19,808 nt of DNA. It comes from CAZGLR01 sp964526635 (GTDB lineage Bacteria; Zixibacteria; MSB-5A5; GN15; JAAZOE01). The stretch's first letter is position 1. The number at the start of each line of letters is the position of its first letter. The notes under the pieces are model-generated. The model saw only the letters and a list, made by a program, of their open reading frames with translations. It had not been told where the DNA came from and made no database searches. The stretch spans positions 1 to 19,808 of the forward strand of contig CAZGLR010000064.1 of assembly GCA_964526635.1 (NCBI GenBank). The letters are read 5' to 3'. The translations under genes and the position numbers were made by a program. This document shows, in pieces, positions 8,536 to 15,560 of this stretch.

Positions 8536-10308
8536 TTATAATCCTTGTTCAATACGCGGCAATAACCCGCAAATATACTCAATCAATTCTTCGCGGGGAA
8601 TAGTCACCTGAATATCTTCAGCCTTGAGCCATTCCTCACGATCGGTTACTTCGCCGGCCTGCTCCCGGCCGGCCACCAGGTTTTTAACAGTTACCTGATT
8701 AGTGGTAAACTCATCGGACCCCAGAATTACCGCTATCGGAATTCCCACCCGGTCGCCATACTTGAGCTGCTTGGTCATATTTTTGGTTTCGCCCATGAAA
8801 ATCTCAGCGCTGATTCCTGCCGCGCGCAATTCATGTAAAACCTTGAGATACTCCGGTATCTTATCGCGGTCCATCGCGGTCACCAGCACCTGCGAGATCG
8901 TCAGCGGAGCATCGATGAGTTTATTGGCAATCAACCCGGCCAGCAGACGGTCCACACCGGCCGACGCTCCCACCGCCGGTATCTTGCGCCCGAGAAAACG
9001 CTCCACGAGACCATCATACCGCCCGCCCGAAAACACCGACCCGAAATCGGGAAAATCTTCCAGAATAGTTTCGAATACAGGACCGGTATAATACCCCAAC
9101 CCGCGGACAATCGTAATATCAATCTCGGTCCTGTCCGACGGCACCTTCATATACCCCAAATATTCATATATCTGCTTGAGTTCGCCCAACCCCTGTACAT
9201 ACTGCCCGATCCCGGATTCGGAAATATTCTTATCAGCAAAGACCTTTCGGAAAAACACGATCACCGGATTGGAATCGTTTTCATCCGACAGGAGGCTCAA
9301 CATGAACCTGACGGCCTGATCGAAGATTTCCGGTATCGATGGATCCTGAAGCGTCAGAAAAATCTCGAGTATATCAAGCTGATCATCACTTAACTCTACC
9401 GCCGCCTTACCATTGAGTTCCTTGGTCGCCGATTCGATAATTTCAGGAAATTCTTCGCGCAGCGCATCCATCAGCGCGCCATCGGCCACCCCGGTTGCGA
9501 TCTTCTTCAGCCTTTCCAGCAGTGCGTTTTCCAGCATCACATCAGCCGAATCCGTCGGGATCACTCCAGTCGTACGCAACTGCAACTCAAGAAATCTCAC
9601 AATCGTTTCGATCTGCTCTTCCGGCAAAAGCAGCCCTTCAATCTTATCGCCGGACACATCTGTCCGCCCCGGACCCAGCTCGAGATTAACCGCCTTCATC
9701 CCCTGTTTTTCGAGCTTGTCCATAACCCGAAACACATCTGGCGCGCGCTCCGGCTCGACCCCGGCCAATGCCGCCAGACCGTTGAGCAGCTTGCGATTGG
9801 AATAACGGACCTTATAACGGTCGATGTTCAGACGTCGGAATGATTCGCAGATGGCCGCCATAATCTCGGCATCCGCCAGAAGCGATGATGTCCCCACCGT
9901 GTCGATATCAAACTGGGTGAATTCACGAAAACGGCCCGGGCCGGGTTTATCAACCCGCCAGACTGTCCCGAATTGATAACGTCGAAACGGCAATGGCAAT
10001 TCCGGATTGCCGGCCACAAAGCGCGCCAATGGCGCCGTAAGTTCAAAACGCAGCGCCATGTCGACCTCTTCGGGGCCGGTGAAATTGAAAATCGTGGCCA
10101 GATTATCTTCACCATAGTCTGCCCCCTTGAGCGTCTCAATACGCTCCAGGGCCGGGGTCTGCAATGGTGAAAATCCAAAAGATTCAAATACGTCGCGGAA
10201 TACGGTTACCAGCTTCTGGCGGGCGATCTCTTCGGCTGCGGGATAATCCTTAAACCCTTTGAGGACTTCGGGTTTGATCTTTTTCGGCTTGTTTTTTTTC
10301 TTCGCCAT
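8536..10308 (-). CDS. hisS: Histidine--tRNA ligase, long form
   Basis: Class II synthetase charging tRNA-His. Motif 2 spans about 108-136 (FRRYQFGTVWRVDKPGPGRF, then REFTQFDID), the HisA signature RGLGYYTGPVFE is at 402-413, motif 3 GASAGVDRL is at about 447-455, and the anticodon-binding domain fills about 470-590. At 590 residues it is longer than bacterial forms of about 420; the extra length lies between motif 2 and HisA (about 165-400), in and around the insertion domain. The motif-2 loop (GRFREFTQFDIDTVG) resembles alphaproteobacterial and eukaryotic enzymes more than the E. coli GRYRQFHQ type (from memory). A Lys-rich N-terminal tail (MAKKKNKPKK) precedes the core. The gene lies 41 bases downstream of tRNA-His on the same strand. 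Confidence 0.96.
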   Translation of the reverse strand: MAKKKNKPKKIKPEVLKGFKDYPAAEEIARQKLVTVFRDVFESFGFSPLQTPALERIETLKGADYGEDNLATIFNFTGPEEVDMALRFELTAPLARFVAGNPELPLPFRRYQFGTVWRVDKPGPGRFREFTQFDIDTVGTSSLLADAEIMAAICESFRRLNIDRYKVRYSNRKLLNGLAALAGVEPERAPDVFRVMDKLEKQGMKAVNLELGPGRTDVSGDKIEGLLLPEEQIETIVRFLELQLRTTGVIPTDSADVMLENALLERLKKIATGVADGALMDALREEFPEIIESATKELNGKAAVELSDDQLDILEIFLTLQDPSIPEIFDQAVRFMLSLLSDENDSNPVIVFFRKVFADKNISESGIGQYVQGLGELKQIYEYLGYMKVPSDRTEIDITIVRGLGYYTGPVFETILEDFPDFGSVFSGGRYDGLVERFLGRKIPAVGASAGVDRLLAGLIANKLIDAPLTISQVLVTAMDRDKIPEYLKVLHELRAAGISAEIFMGETKNMTKQLKYGDRVGIPIAVILGSDEFTTNQVTVKNLVAGREQAGEVTDREEWLKAEDIQVTIPREELIEYICGLLPRIEQGL

Positions 10309-10349
10309 CTAGCTCACACATACCATCGCCGCAGACCTCAGATAAAAAA

Positions 10350-10424
10350 TACCGAGGGGCGGGATCGAACCGCCGACCTCCTGATCCACAGTCAGGCGCT
10401 CTAACCAAGCTGAGCTACCTCGGC
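10350..10424 (-). tRNA. tRNA-His (GTG), lacking templated G-1/C73
   Basis: 75-base cloverleaf read on the minus strand: acceptor GCCGAGG/CCTCGGT (G1:U72 wobble), D-stem GCTC/GAGC, anticodon stem CCTGA/TCAGG with loop CTGTGGA (anticodon GTG), T-arm GGCGG-TTCGATC-CCGCC, discriminator A73. The 3' CCA is not encoded. The base before G1 is T, and position 73 is A, not C, so the G-1:C73 pair that marks nearly all bacterial tRNA-His genes is absent; a U-1:A73 pair is possible instead. It sits immediately upstream of hisS. Confidence 0.95.
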
Positions 10425-10436
10425 ATCAACCTGCAT

Positions 10437-10464
10437 ATATTATGTAGTATCGTATTCAAGTCAA
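10437..10464 (-). promoter_or_regulatory. Candidate promoter of tRNA-His (and perhaps hisS)
   Basis: Minus strand TTGACT (10464-10459, 5/6) and TAATAT (10442-10437, 4/6) separated by 16 bases, ending 12 bases before the mature tRNA 5' end. No terminator lies between the tRNA and hisS apart from a T6 run right after the tRNA, so joint transcription is possible. Confidence 0.5.
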
Positions 10465-10499
10465 GTGAATTAACCCGCACCAACCGGTGATAGTTCCAG

Positions 10500-11180
10500 C
10501 TAATCCGAAACGACAGCGCTATCACTGATTGTTATCGAGCCATCGCGAAAACTCGTGATGGTCGTATCCAGGCGTCCGACGCGAACTGTCTTCCAGGTCA
10601 GACAACTATCCCCCACACGCTCAACACACTCACGCTCAATAGTCGTCACAATCCCGATCGTGTTTCCATGCGGATCAGCTACACTGGAATTGCCGGGATC
10701 AATTCGCAGCGAAAAAGTCGTATCCTCAACCACAAAATCAGCCTCGACATTAAACACCAGATAGGCCAGCACTCCCCGGTCATTCAGACCTACTGGTGGG
10801 GTGATTTTTCCTCCCGGCCAGTCAACCATGCCGGAGAGCTTCAAATCATACAACCCACCCTCAAAAGAATTCGCCCCGATCCATTCCCAGCCGGACATAA
10901 GTGCCCCGATTGTATCGACAGCATCGGCTAAACCGCTGTCGGGCGATAAATCCGGCCGAAAGGAAACGACTGTATTATGCTCAAGAAGTGCATATAACTC
11001 AATCCCCGCGATCGAGTCGCGCTGATTGGTCACGTACACCGGCACCCGGGCGATTGTATCCGTCGGTGAGACAACAACATCGCCGAGCTTGACGACAACT
11101 CTTGGCGAATCCGAAGGCTGCCCGACAACACTTGACGCCGTTGTCAGCAAAATTATAGCTATGACGTAAAAACGATTCAC
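10500..11180 (-). CDS. Secreted protein with cohesin-like domain
   Basis: 226 residues. Signal peptide at about 1-20 (YVIAIILLTTASSVVG, then QPSDS). Residues about 27-162 have the layout of a cohesin-type beta sandwich: VVVKLGDVVVSPTDTIARVP at the start, SIAGIELYALLEHNTVVSF in the middle and GVLAYLVFNVEADF near the end. C-terminal to this are two cysteines (in ERECVERVGDSC) and a Thr/Ser-rich tail. Cohesins bind dockerins, and a dockerin-like protease is encoded about 5 kb away, but a direct pairing is only an inference. GTG start; the gene begins 9 bases after the dehydrogenase stop, so the two are probably co-transcribed. No sequence evidence for a catalytic role. Confidence 0.7.
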   Translation of the reverse strand: MNRFYVIAIILLTTASSVVGQPSDSPRVVVKLGDVVVSPTDTIARVPVYVTNQRDSIAGIELYALLEHNTVVSFRPDLSPDSGLADAVDTIGALMSGWEWIGANSFEGGLYDLKLSGMVDWPGGKITPPVGLNDRGVLAYLVFNVEADFVVEDTTFSLRIDPGNSSVADPHGNTIGIVTTIERECVERVGDSCLTWKTVRVGRLDTTITSFRDGSITISDSAVVSD

Positions 11181-11189
11181 GGCTCACTT

Positions 11190-12152
11190 CTATATCCGTT
11201 TGGATGCTCTTACCAGCGCCGGATGGCTGCGATCACGGATACCTATCGCCTCGGCATTTCGGATATCATGGGCGAGGGTAATCGAGGGCCTCGAATCTTC
11301 CAGCCCAAAACCGCCGCCATCGAGAATATCCTGATACACAACCGTATGCAAATCCGTAAACCCGCCGGAAAACTCAACCTCTTCGCCATCGATAGTGATC
11401 GAGCGGTATGTCGGTTTGCCTTGACTGACCGCTACTTCCGGTAAATCCTCTCGATCAATCGACAAAAACCACGTGACGCGGGCCCGTTCGAGTTCAATGT
11501 AACCGCCGGTTTTGGTGGCATCGGCGAAATGGACTTCGTTTTCCTGCACCGGGCCAAAGAACCAAATCAGCATATCAAAAAAATGGATTCCGATATTGGT
11601 TGCCAAACCACCGGATCGTTCAATCTGCCCTTTCCACGATACCAGGTACCAACGTCCGCGTGAAGTAATATAGGTTAGACAAACCTCATGCTTGCGATCC
11701 CTGGGCGCTTTCAGGAGCTTTTCGCGCAGTTCAATCAACGACGGATGCACCCGCAACTGGAGGACAGTGTAGACCTTCTTCCCGCTTTCTTTCTCCAGTT
11801 CACCCAGAGCATCGAGATTCCACGGGTTAAGCACCAATGGCTTCTCGCAGACGGCATCGGCCCCAATTCTCAGCGCAAAACGGGCATGGGCGTCATGCAA
11901 ATAATTCGGAGAACAGATACTGACATAATGAGCGCCCTCTTCCTCGCTTTTTCGACGAAGTTTTTCCAAATGACGGTCAAAGCGTTCAAATTCCACAAAA
12001 AACCGCACGTCCTTGAAATATCCGTCAATCACCCCCACTGAATCACTGGGATCGACCGCCGCAATAAGATTGTTACCGGTATCACGAATCGCCTTCAGAT
12101 GTCTCGGGGCGACATAACCACCCACGCCCATGATCGCAAAATTCTTTGACAT
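11190..12152 (-). CDS. Gfo/Idh/MocA oxidoreductase, WlbA/WbpB type
   Basis: 320-residue NAD(P)-dependent sugar dehydrogenase. N-terminal Rossmann motif FAIMGVGGYVAPRHLKAI, then SICSPNYLHDAHARFALR, CEKPLVLNPWNLDAL (K104), LTYITSRGRWYLVSWKG, GGLATNIGIHFFDML (H190) and TYRSITIDGEEVEFSGGFTD. These match, from memory, the UDP-N-acetylglucosaminuronate 3-dehydrogenase group (WbpB/WlbA) that starts synthesis of 2,3-diacetamido-uronic acids for O-antigen. No wbpA, wbpD, wbpE or glycosyltransferase gene is nearby, so its pathway partners must lie elsewhere. Start: ATG at 12152 with GGAG SD seven bases upstream; the 18 upstream in-frame codons to 12206 cover the SD and are rejected. Confidence 0.86.
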   Translation of the reverse strand: MSKNFAIMGVGGYVAPRHLKAIRDTGNNLIAAVDPSDSVGVIDGYFKDVRFFVEFERFDRHLEKLRRKSEEEGAHYVSICSPNYLHDAHARFALRIGADAVCEKPLVLNPWNLDALGELEKESGKKVYTVLQLRVHPSLIELREKLLKAPRDRKHEVCLTYITSRGRWYLVSWKGQIERSGGLATNIGIHFFDMLIWFFGPVQENEVHFADATKTGGYIELERARVTWFLSIDREDLPEVAVSQGKPTYRSITIDGEEVEFSGGFTDLHTVVYQDILDGGGFGLEDSRPSITLAHDIRNAEAIGIRDRSHPALVRASKRI

Positions 12153-12204
12153 TACTTTTCTCCGTCGTATACTCAACTCGCTGCCAGATGCACTCAATTG
12201 GGCC

Positions 12205-12212
12205 ATTATAAT
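12205..12212. promoter_or_regulatory. Palindromic -10-like element between divergent genes
   Basis: ATTATAAT reads TATAAT on both strands in the 101-base gap between the divergent dehydrogenase and HAD genes. No convincing -35 hexamer sits 16-18 bases away on either strand, so a shared divergent promoter is possible but unproven. Confidence 0.3.
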
Positions 12213-12219
12213 ACATTTT

Positions 12220-12241
12220 CGGGCTTTGTCCCGCCTTTTTT
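12220..12241 (+). other. Short hairpin plus T6 in the leader of the HAD gene
   Basis: CGGG-CTTTGT-CCCG followed by CC and six T, ending 12 bases before the HAD start codon. It resembles a minimal intrinsic terminator or attenuator in a 5' leader, but the stem is only 4 bp. Confidence 0.25.
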
Positions 12242-12253
12242 ACAGGTGAGTCT

Positions 12254-13051
12254 ATGAACCGTTCAAATAACCTCTTCAACGATATCGCCGGGTACTGTAT
12301 CGACCTCGATGGCGTCCTCTACATCGGCCGGGAACTGATCCCCGGCGCGAAAGAAACTGTCGCATGGCTTCGTGACCGCAATTTCCCCATCCGCTTCGTG
12401 ACCAATACAACCACCAAATCGCTGGCTACCCTGCAGTCGGTTATGGATGATCTCGGGATCGATGTCAGAAAAGACGAAATCATCTCGGCTCCGCAGGCCG
12501 CGGTTATTCATCTCCGGGAGATGGGCGGCCCTTCCTGCTTTCTCTGCATGAACGATGACGTCAAACACGACTTCGCCGGCTTCACCGAGGATGATCAACA
12601 CCCCGATGTTGTTGTTGTCGGCGACATCAATGATCGCTGGCACTATGATCTGCTGAACCGTATGTTCCGCATGCTGATCGATGGCGCCGAGTTGATCGCC
12701 CTGCACAAAGGACGGTTCTGGCACGAACCTGATGGCCTCTACATGGACATCGGGGCCTTTGTCAGCGCGCTGGAATACAGTTCCGGCAAAAACGCCACTA
12801 TCATCGGCAAACCCAATCGCGCCATTTTCGACAGCGCTGTTTCCGATCTTGGCCTTCCGGCCAATAAAGTCGCTATGATCGGCGATGATATCGACTCCGA
12901 TGTCGGCGGCGCCCAAAAGGCCGGCCTCAAAGGTATTCTGGCCAAAACCGGAAAACACCGCGATGAACTGGCTGCTGCCTCCAGCGTCACTCCCGATGCT
13001 GTTATCGACTCGATAGCCGGTTTGCCGACTTTAATAGCAAACCGACGGTGA
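12254..13051 (+). CDS. HAD-IIA family phosphatase (NagD/LHPP-like)
   Basis: 265-residue cytosolic phosphatase. Motif I is CIDLDGVLY with nucleophile D17 and acid/base D19; motif II is FVTNTTTKS; motif III is GKPNRAIFDSAV; motif IV is MIGDDIDSDVGGAQKAGLKG. The C2-type cap lies between motifs II and III, as in NagD, phosphoglycolate phosphatase and LHPP/HDHD2-like enzymes. Substrate not deducible. ATG start preceded by AGGTGAG. Transcribed divergently from the sugar dehydrogenase and followed after 86 bases by the DUF4126 gene on the same strand. Confidence 0.9.
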   Translation: MNRSNNLFNDIAGYCIDLDGVLYIGRELIPGAKETVAWLRDRNFPIRFVTNTTTKSLATLQSVMDDLGIDVRKDEIISAPQAAVIHLREMGGPSCFLCMNDDVKHDFAGFTEDDQHPDVVVVGDINDRWHYDLLNRMFRMLIDGAELIALHKGRFWHEPDGLYMDIGAFVSALEYSSGKNATIIGKPNRAIFDSAVSDLGLPANKVAMIGDDIDSDVGGAQKAGLKGILAKTGKHRDELAAASSVTPDAVIDSIAGLPTLIANRR

Positions 13052-13137
13052 ATATTTCCCGGCCCCAATTAGTAAACCAATGATCAAAAGGGCCGTAATG
13101 AATGTAAGACCATTTTTAAAGCATGGGAGGTCAATCG

Positions 13138-14130
13138 ATGGAATGGATACAAATTCTCGGATCGAGTGTGGGCCTGGCGCTGCTGTCCGGGATCAATTTG
13201 TACGCCACCACCCTGACCCTCGGCCTGGCCCTGCGCTTCAACCTGCTGACTCTTCCGGAACGTCTGGCGGGACTGGAAGTGCTGGGCAACGAATGGATCA
13301 TTGGGATTTCGGCGATTATGTTTATCGTCGAGTTTTTCGCCGACAAGATTCCCTGGGTCGATACCGCCTGGGACAGCATCCAGACCTTCATCCGGCCCCT
13401 GGGTGCGGGGCTGATCGGTATCGCCGCCATGGGCGATCTTGAACCGGCTTTGCAAATCGTTCTCTTTCTGGTCTTCGGCGGGGTCGGTCTGACCTCCCAT
13501 GCCACCAAAGCCGGCACCCGGGTACTGGTCAACCACAGCCCGGAACCGTTTTCGAACATCATTCTCAGTACCCTCGAAGATATCCTCGTCATTGTCGCCA
13601 CCTGGGTATTTATCCAAAATCCATTGATCGGTGTGATTGCCGTTGCGATATTTTTAATACTGTTTGTGCTGATCGCGCCGAAGCTGTTTCGACTGCTGGC
13701 GGTGTTGTTGTCCGGGGTTATGGGTTTAATTCGAGGGATTTTCGGGTGGAAATTATCGACCGACGCTCTCCCTCCCCATCTGGCAAACTATATCGACAGG
13801 AAATCCGGGACCACACCGCCATTAAAAATTATCCGCTGCCGCATCGGCCGCGGCATCCCGATTCCGCGCCATGCCGCAGGATATTTGCTGGCGTTCAATG
13901 ATAGTATTGTCGTGGTCTGCAAAACACTCTTCCGGACACGCCATTGGCAGGTGCCATTGGCCGATATCACTGATATCAGCATGGGCGGGCGCGTCCTCTA
14001 TGGCGTCCTCGAAATCACGGCCGCCAAACGGCGCTATCAGTTATTGGTCAACCGCGACCGCTGGGAAGCCGCCGGCCAGATGGTGGAGATCATTATGGCT
14101 AAGATGACTCGTGCTGACACGAGGGTGTGA
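13138..14130 (+). CDS. DUF4126-like membrane protein with extra C-terminal domain
   Basis: 330 residues. The N-terminal two thirds (about 1-215) is hydrophobic with several membrane segments and features of the DUF4126 family: GLALLSGINLYATTLTLGLA near the start, EFFADKIPWVDTAWDSIQTF in the middle and GLTSHATKAGTRVLVNHSPE later. Residues about 230-330 form a soluble C-terminal domain (GYLLAFNDSIVVVCKTLF, then LEITAAKRRYQLLVNRD) whose strand pattern suggests a PH-like fold; DUF4126 proteins as I know them usually end before this. Function unknown. Start: ATG at 13138 because GGGAGG (13125-13130) lies seven bases upstream; the ATG at 13123 would put the SD inside the gene. Confidence 0.85.
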   Translation: MEWIQILGSSVGLALLSGINLYATTLTLGLALRFNLLTLPERLAGLEVLGNEWIIGISAIMFIVEFFADKIPWVDTAWDSIQTFIRPLGAGLIGIAAMGDLEPALQIVLFLVFGGVGLTSHATKAGTRVLVNHSPEPFSNIILSTLEDILVIVATWVFIQNPLIGVIAVAIFLILFVLIAPKLFRLLAVLLSGVMGLIRGIFGWKLSTDALPPHLANYIDRKSGTTPPLKIIRCRIGRGIPIPRHAAGYLLAFNDSIVVVCKTLFRTRHWQVPLADITDISMGGRVLYGVLEITAAKRRYQLLVNRDRWEAAGQMVEIIMAKMTRADTRV

Positions 14131-14185
14131 TAGTAATAACATGTATGGAGAGTATATGGCATTATTTATCAAATAAACCGACTGG

Positions 14186-14210
14186 CCCGGCAATGCGCAG
14201 CATTGTCGGG
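14186..14210. terminator. Strong 11-bp hairpin between DUF4126 gene and tRNA-Leu
   Basis: CCCGGCAATGC-GCA-GCATTGTCGGG pairs over 11 bp with one G:U. It lies 55 bases after the DUF4126 stop and 72 bases after the 3' end of the opposing tRNA-Leu, so it can act for both converging transcripts. There is no strong T-run on either side. It could also be a dispersed palindromic repeat. Confidence 0.45.
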
Positions 14211-14282
14211 TTCCAACTTCACTGACGATTACCCTCTGTCACTCAATCGGGGCAACAGCTTAAAATTTTCACTGATTTCAAC

Positions 14283-14368
14283 TGCCGGAGGCCGGACTCG
14301 AACCGGCACGCGCCTTACGACGCAAGGGATTTTAAGTCCCTGGTGTCTACCTATTCCACCACTCCGGC
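14283..14368 (-). tRNA. tRNA-Leu (TAA)
   Basis: 86-base type II tRNA read on the minus strand: acceptor GCCGGAG/CTCCGGC, anticodon stem AGGGA/TCCCT with loop CTTAAAA (anticodon TAA), long variable arm built on GCGTCGTAAGGCGC, T-arm GCCGG-TTCGAGT-CCGGC and A73. CCA is not encoded. A TATACT -10-like hexamer lies about 25 bases upstream (forward 14393-14398), without a clear -35. Confidence 0.97.
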
Positions 14369-14466
14369 GGCTTTCTGAAGTGGCGATAAGGTAGTATATT
14401 CACGACACCCGCGCAAGAATTTTGACTATCGCGCCCAAGCCCCTGATCTCCTCCCGAAGAAACAAA

Positions 14467-14504
14467 CACAAAGTTTGTGGTTGGCGTACGTCCCGTGCGC
14501 CAAC
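14467..14504. repeat. Adjacent palindrome and hairpin downstream of the RND remnant
   Basis: CACAAA-G-TTTGTG (14467-14479) abuts a 10-bp stem GTTGGCGTAC / GTGCGCCAAC with loop GTCCC (14480-14504, one G:U). On the minus strand the hairpin begins 9 bases after the stop of the RND remnant and is followed by T-rich sequence, so it may be the pump operon's old terminator. Confidence 0.45.
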
Positions 14505-14513
14505 AAAGCTCCT

Positions 14514-14714
14514 CTACGAAATTCCTTCCCCTAACCCGACTATCTTCTCTTTTAATTGATACATCACCCACCAGAAGTCGGCGCGAATCGTATACAGACA
14601 CGGAATCAGCACCAGGATCAAGAACGTCGCGAAAATCAGATCATAGTCCAGCGACAGCGCCAATGGCGCAATAAATAGAGACAAACCTCCGAGACCATCT
14701 CCCCCCTGGCTCAC
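14514..14714 (-). pseudogene. 3' remnant of an RND (AcrB/HAE1-type) efflux transporter
   Basis: The 66-codon minus-strand frame contains FIAPLALSLDYDLIFATF followed by LVLIPCLYTIRADF, closely matching the last transmembrane segment of RND pumps (usual pattern IPMAISLGFGxLFATxxTLV, then LVPCLYLI). It ends at a natural-looking stop. Upstream of about 14700 nothing pump-like can be read in any frame, although RND proteins run to about 1000 residues. A second frame near 14690-14710 reads EMVSEVCLYLL, possibly a frameshifted piece of the preceding ExSxxAxxLIP motif. I read this as a decayed gene of which only the 3' end survives, next to tRNA-Leu. Confidence 0.65.
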
Positions 14715-14805
14715 CCGTTGATAATCGACTTCGCATGCCTGTTGTGTTTATCCGACGCCTGCCACATGTGTACCATTTTTTCGCACGCCCCGCCAAAAAA
14801 CGATG

Positions 14806-14834
14806 TGCGGACCATTGACAACTTTGTGGTCGCA
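14806..14834. promoter_or_regulatory. Imperfect inverted repeat upstream of sigma-54-like promoter
   Basis: TGCGGACCA (14806-14814) and TGGTCGCA (14827-14834) form an 8-bp inverted repeat with one extra base. Its centre lies about 87 bases upstream of the start predicted from the -24/-12 element at 14882-14897, a distance typical for enhancer-binding-protein sites. A perfect CACATGTG palindrome lies further up at 14763-14770. Suggestive only. Confidence 0.3.
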
Positions 14835-14881
14835 ATCGCTACCTATTGTCCTATAAGAACTTCCACGCAACAGCGGGGTTT

Positions 14882-14897
14882 TGGCATACCTCTTGCT
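14882..14897 (+). promoter_or_regulatory. Sigma-54 (-24/-12) promoter of the first barrel gene
   Basis: TGGCATACCTCTTGCT matches the RpoN consensus TGGCAC-N5-TTGCW at TGGCA and TTGCT, with the obligatory 12-base distance from GG (14883) to GC (14895). Predicted start is about 14907, leaving an 80-base leader before the ATG at 14987. No sigma-70-like promoter stands out in the same gap. Confidence 0.55.
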
Positions 14898-14986
14898 TTA
14901 CCACAGCTAAAGACAAATCTGTTGGTATACGTGGAAATCTCGGATTCGATTCGCATGATACCATAGATCAGAGAAAGAGGTTTGGG

Positions 14987-15538
14987 ATGAAATTCAACAT
15001 AAAATGGTTCTGTGCGGTGATGCTCCTGATCTTTCTGACAGCACCATTGTCAGCACAGTCCAAACTGTATCTTGGCCCGCATCTTGGTATTCACAAGGCT
15101 GACGATGCCGAAAACTCGGATGTGCTGGTCGGCGCCACCGGTCGGTTGAAAATTTCTAAAAAGATCGGCATAGAAGGCGCGATCAGCTATAAAAGCGAAG
15201 AGTATTTCGGTGATGACGTTTCTGTCCGGATCTGGCCGATCACTGTCACCGGTCTGATTTACCCGGTGCCGGCCATCTATGGCGGACTGGGCGTGGGCTG
15301 GTATAATACGACCATCGACTACGATGACGCGCTCGGGATCGAAGATGAAACCACCCAGGAATTCGGCTGGCATCTCGAGGCCGGAGTTGAACTTCCGGCA
15401 TCATCGAATTTTATAATCTTTGGTGACATAAAATATGTCTTCCTTGATTATGATCTCGCCGATCTGCCTGAAGTCGCCGATGACGATGTCAATGCCGATT
15501 TCTATGCCATAACTTTCGGTGTACTCTTCCGGCTATAA
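14987..15538 (+). CDS. Small outer-membrane beta-barrel protein
   Basis: 183 residues. Signal peptide at about 1-23 (KWFCAVMLLIFLTAPLSAQS), then alternating strands typical of 8-stranded OmpA/OmpW-like barrels, with LYLGPHLGIHKADDAENSD at the mature start and ADFYAITFGVLFRL at the C-terminus. The terminal aromatic/hydrophobic strand fits a BAM insertion signal. Function not recognised. ATG at 14987 chosen because AAGAGG lies 6 bases upstream and a signal peptide follows; the frame stays open back to 14846 without a signal peptide at that end. First of three same-strand envelope genes. Confidence 0.82.
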   Translation: MKFNIKWFCAVMLLIFLTAPLSAQSKLYLGPHLGIHKADDAENSDVLVGATGRLKISKKIGIEGAISYKSEEYFGDDVSVRIWPITVTGLIYPVPAIYGGLGVGWYNTTIDYDDALGIEDETTQEFGWHLEAGVELPASSNFIIFGDIKYVFLDYDLADLPEVADDDVNADFYAITFGVLFRL

Positions 15539-15560
15539 GACATTGAAGATATACTCATCG

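Noticed and set aside
12263..12958. 231-codon frame antisense to the HAD phosphatase gene
   Set aside because: The plus-strand frame has all four HAD motifs; the antisense frame has no recognisable family, and its Asp/Ile/Val-rich text is the mirror of codon bias in the real gene.
13084..13617. Two long minus-strand frames over the DUF4126 gene
   Set aside because: The plus strand encodes a clear membrane protein behind a strong SD; the antisense frames are low-complexity shadows.
14641..14835. 64-codon minus-strand frame upstream of the RND remnant
   Set aside because: Arg/Trp-rich text with no resemblance to the pump or to any family; out of frame with the remnant.
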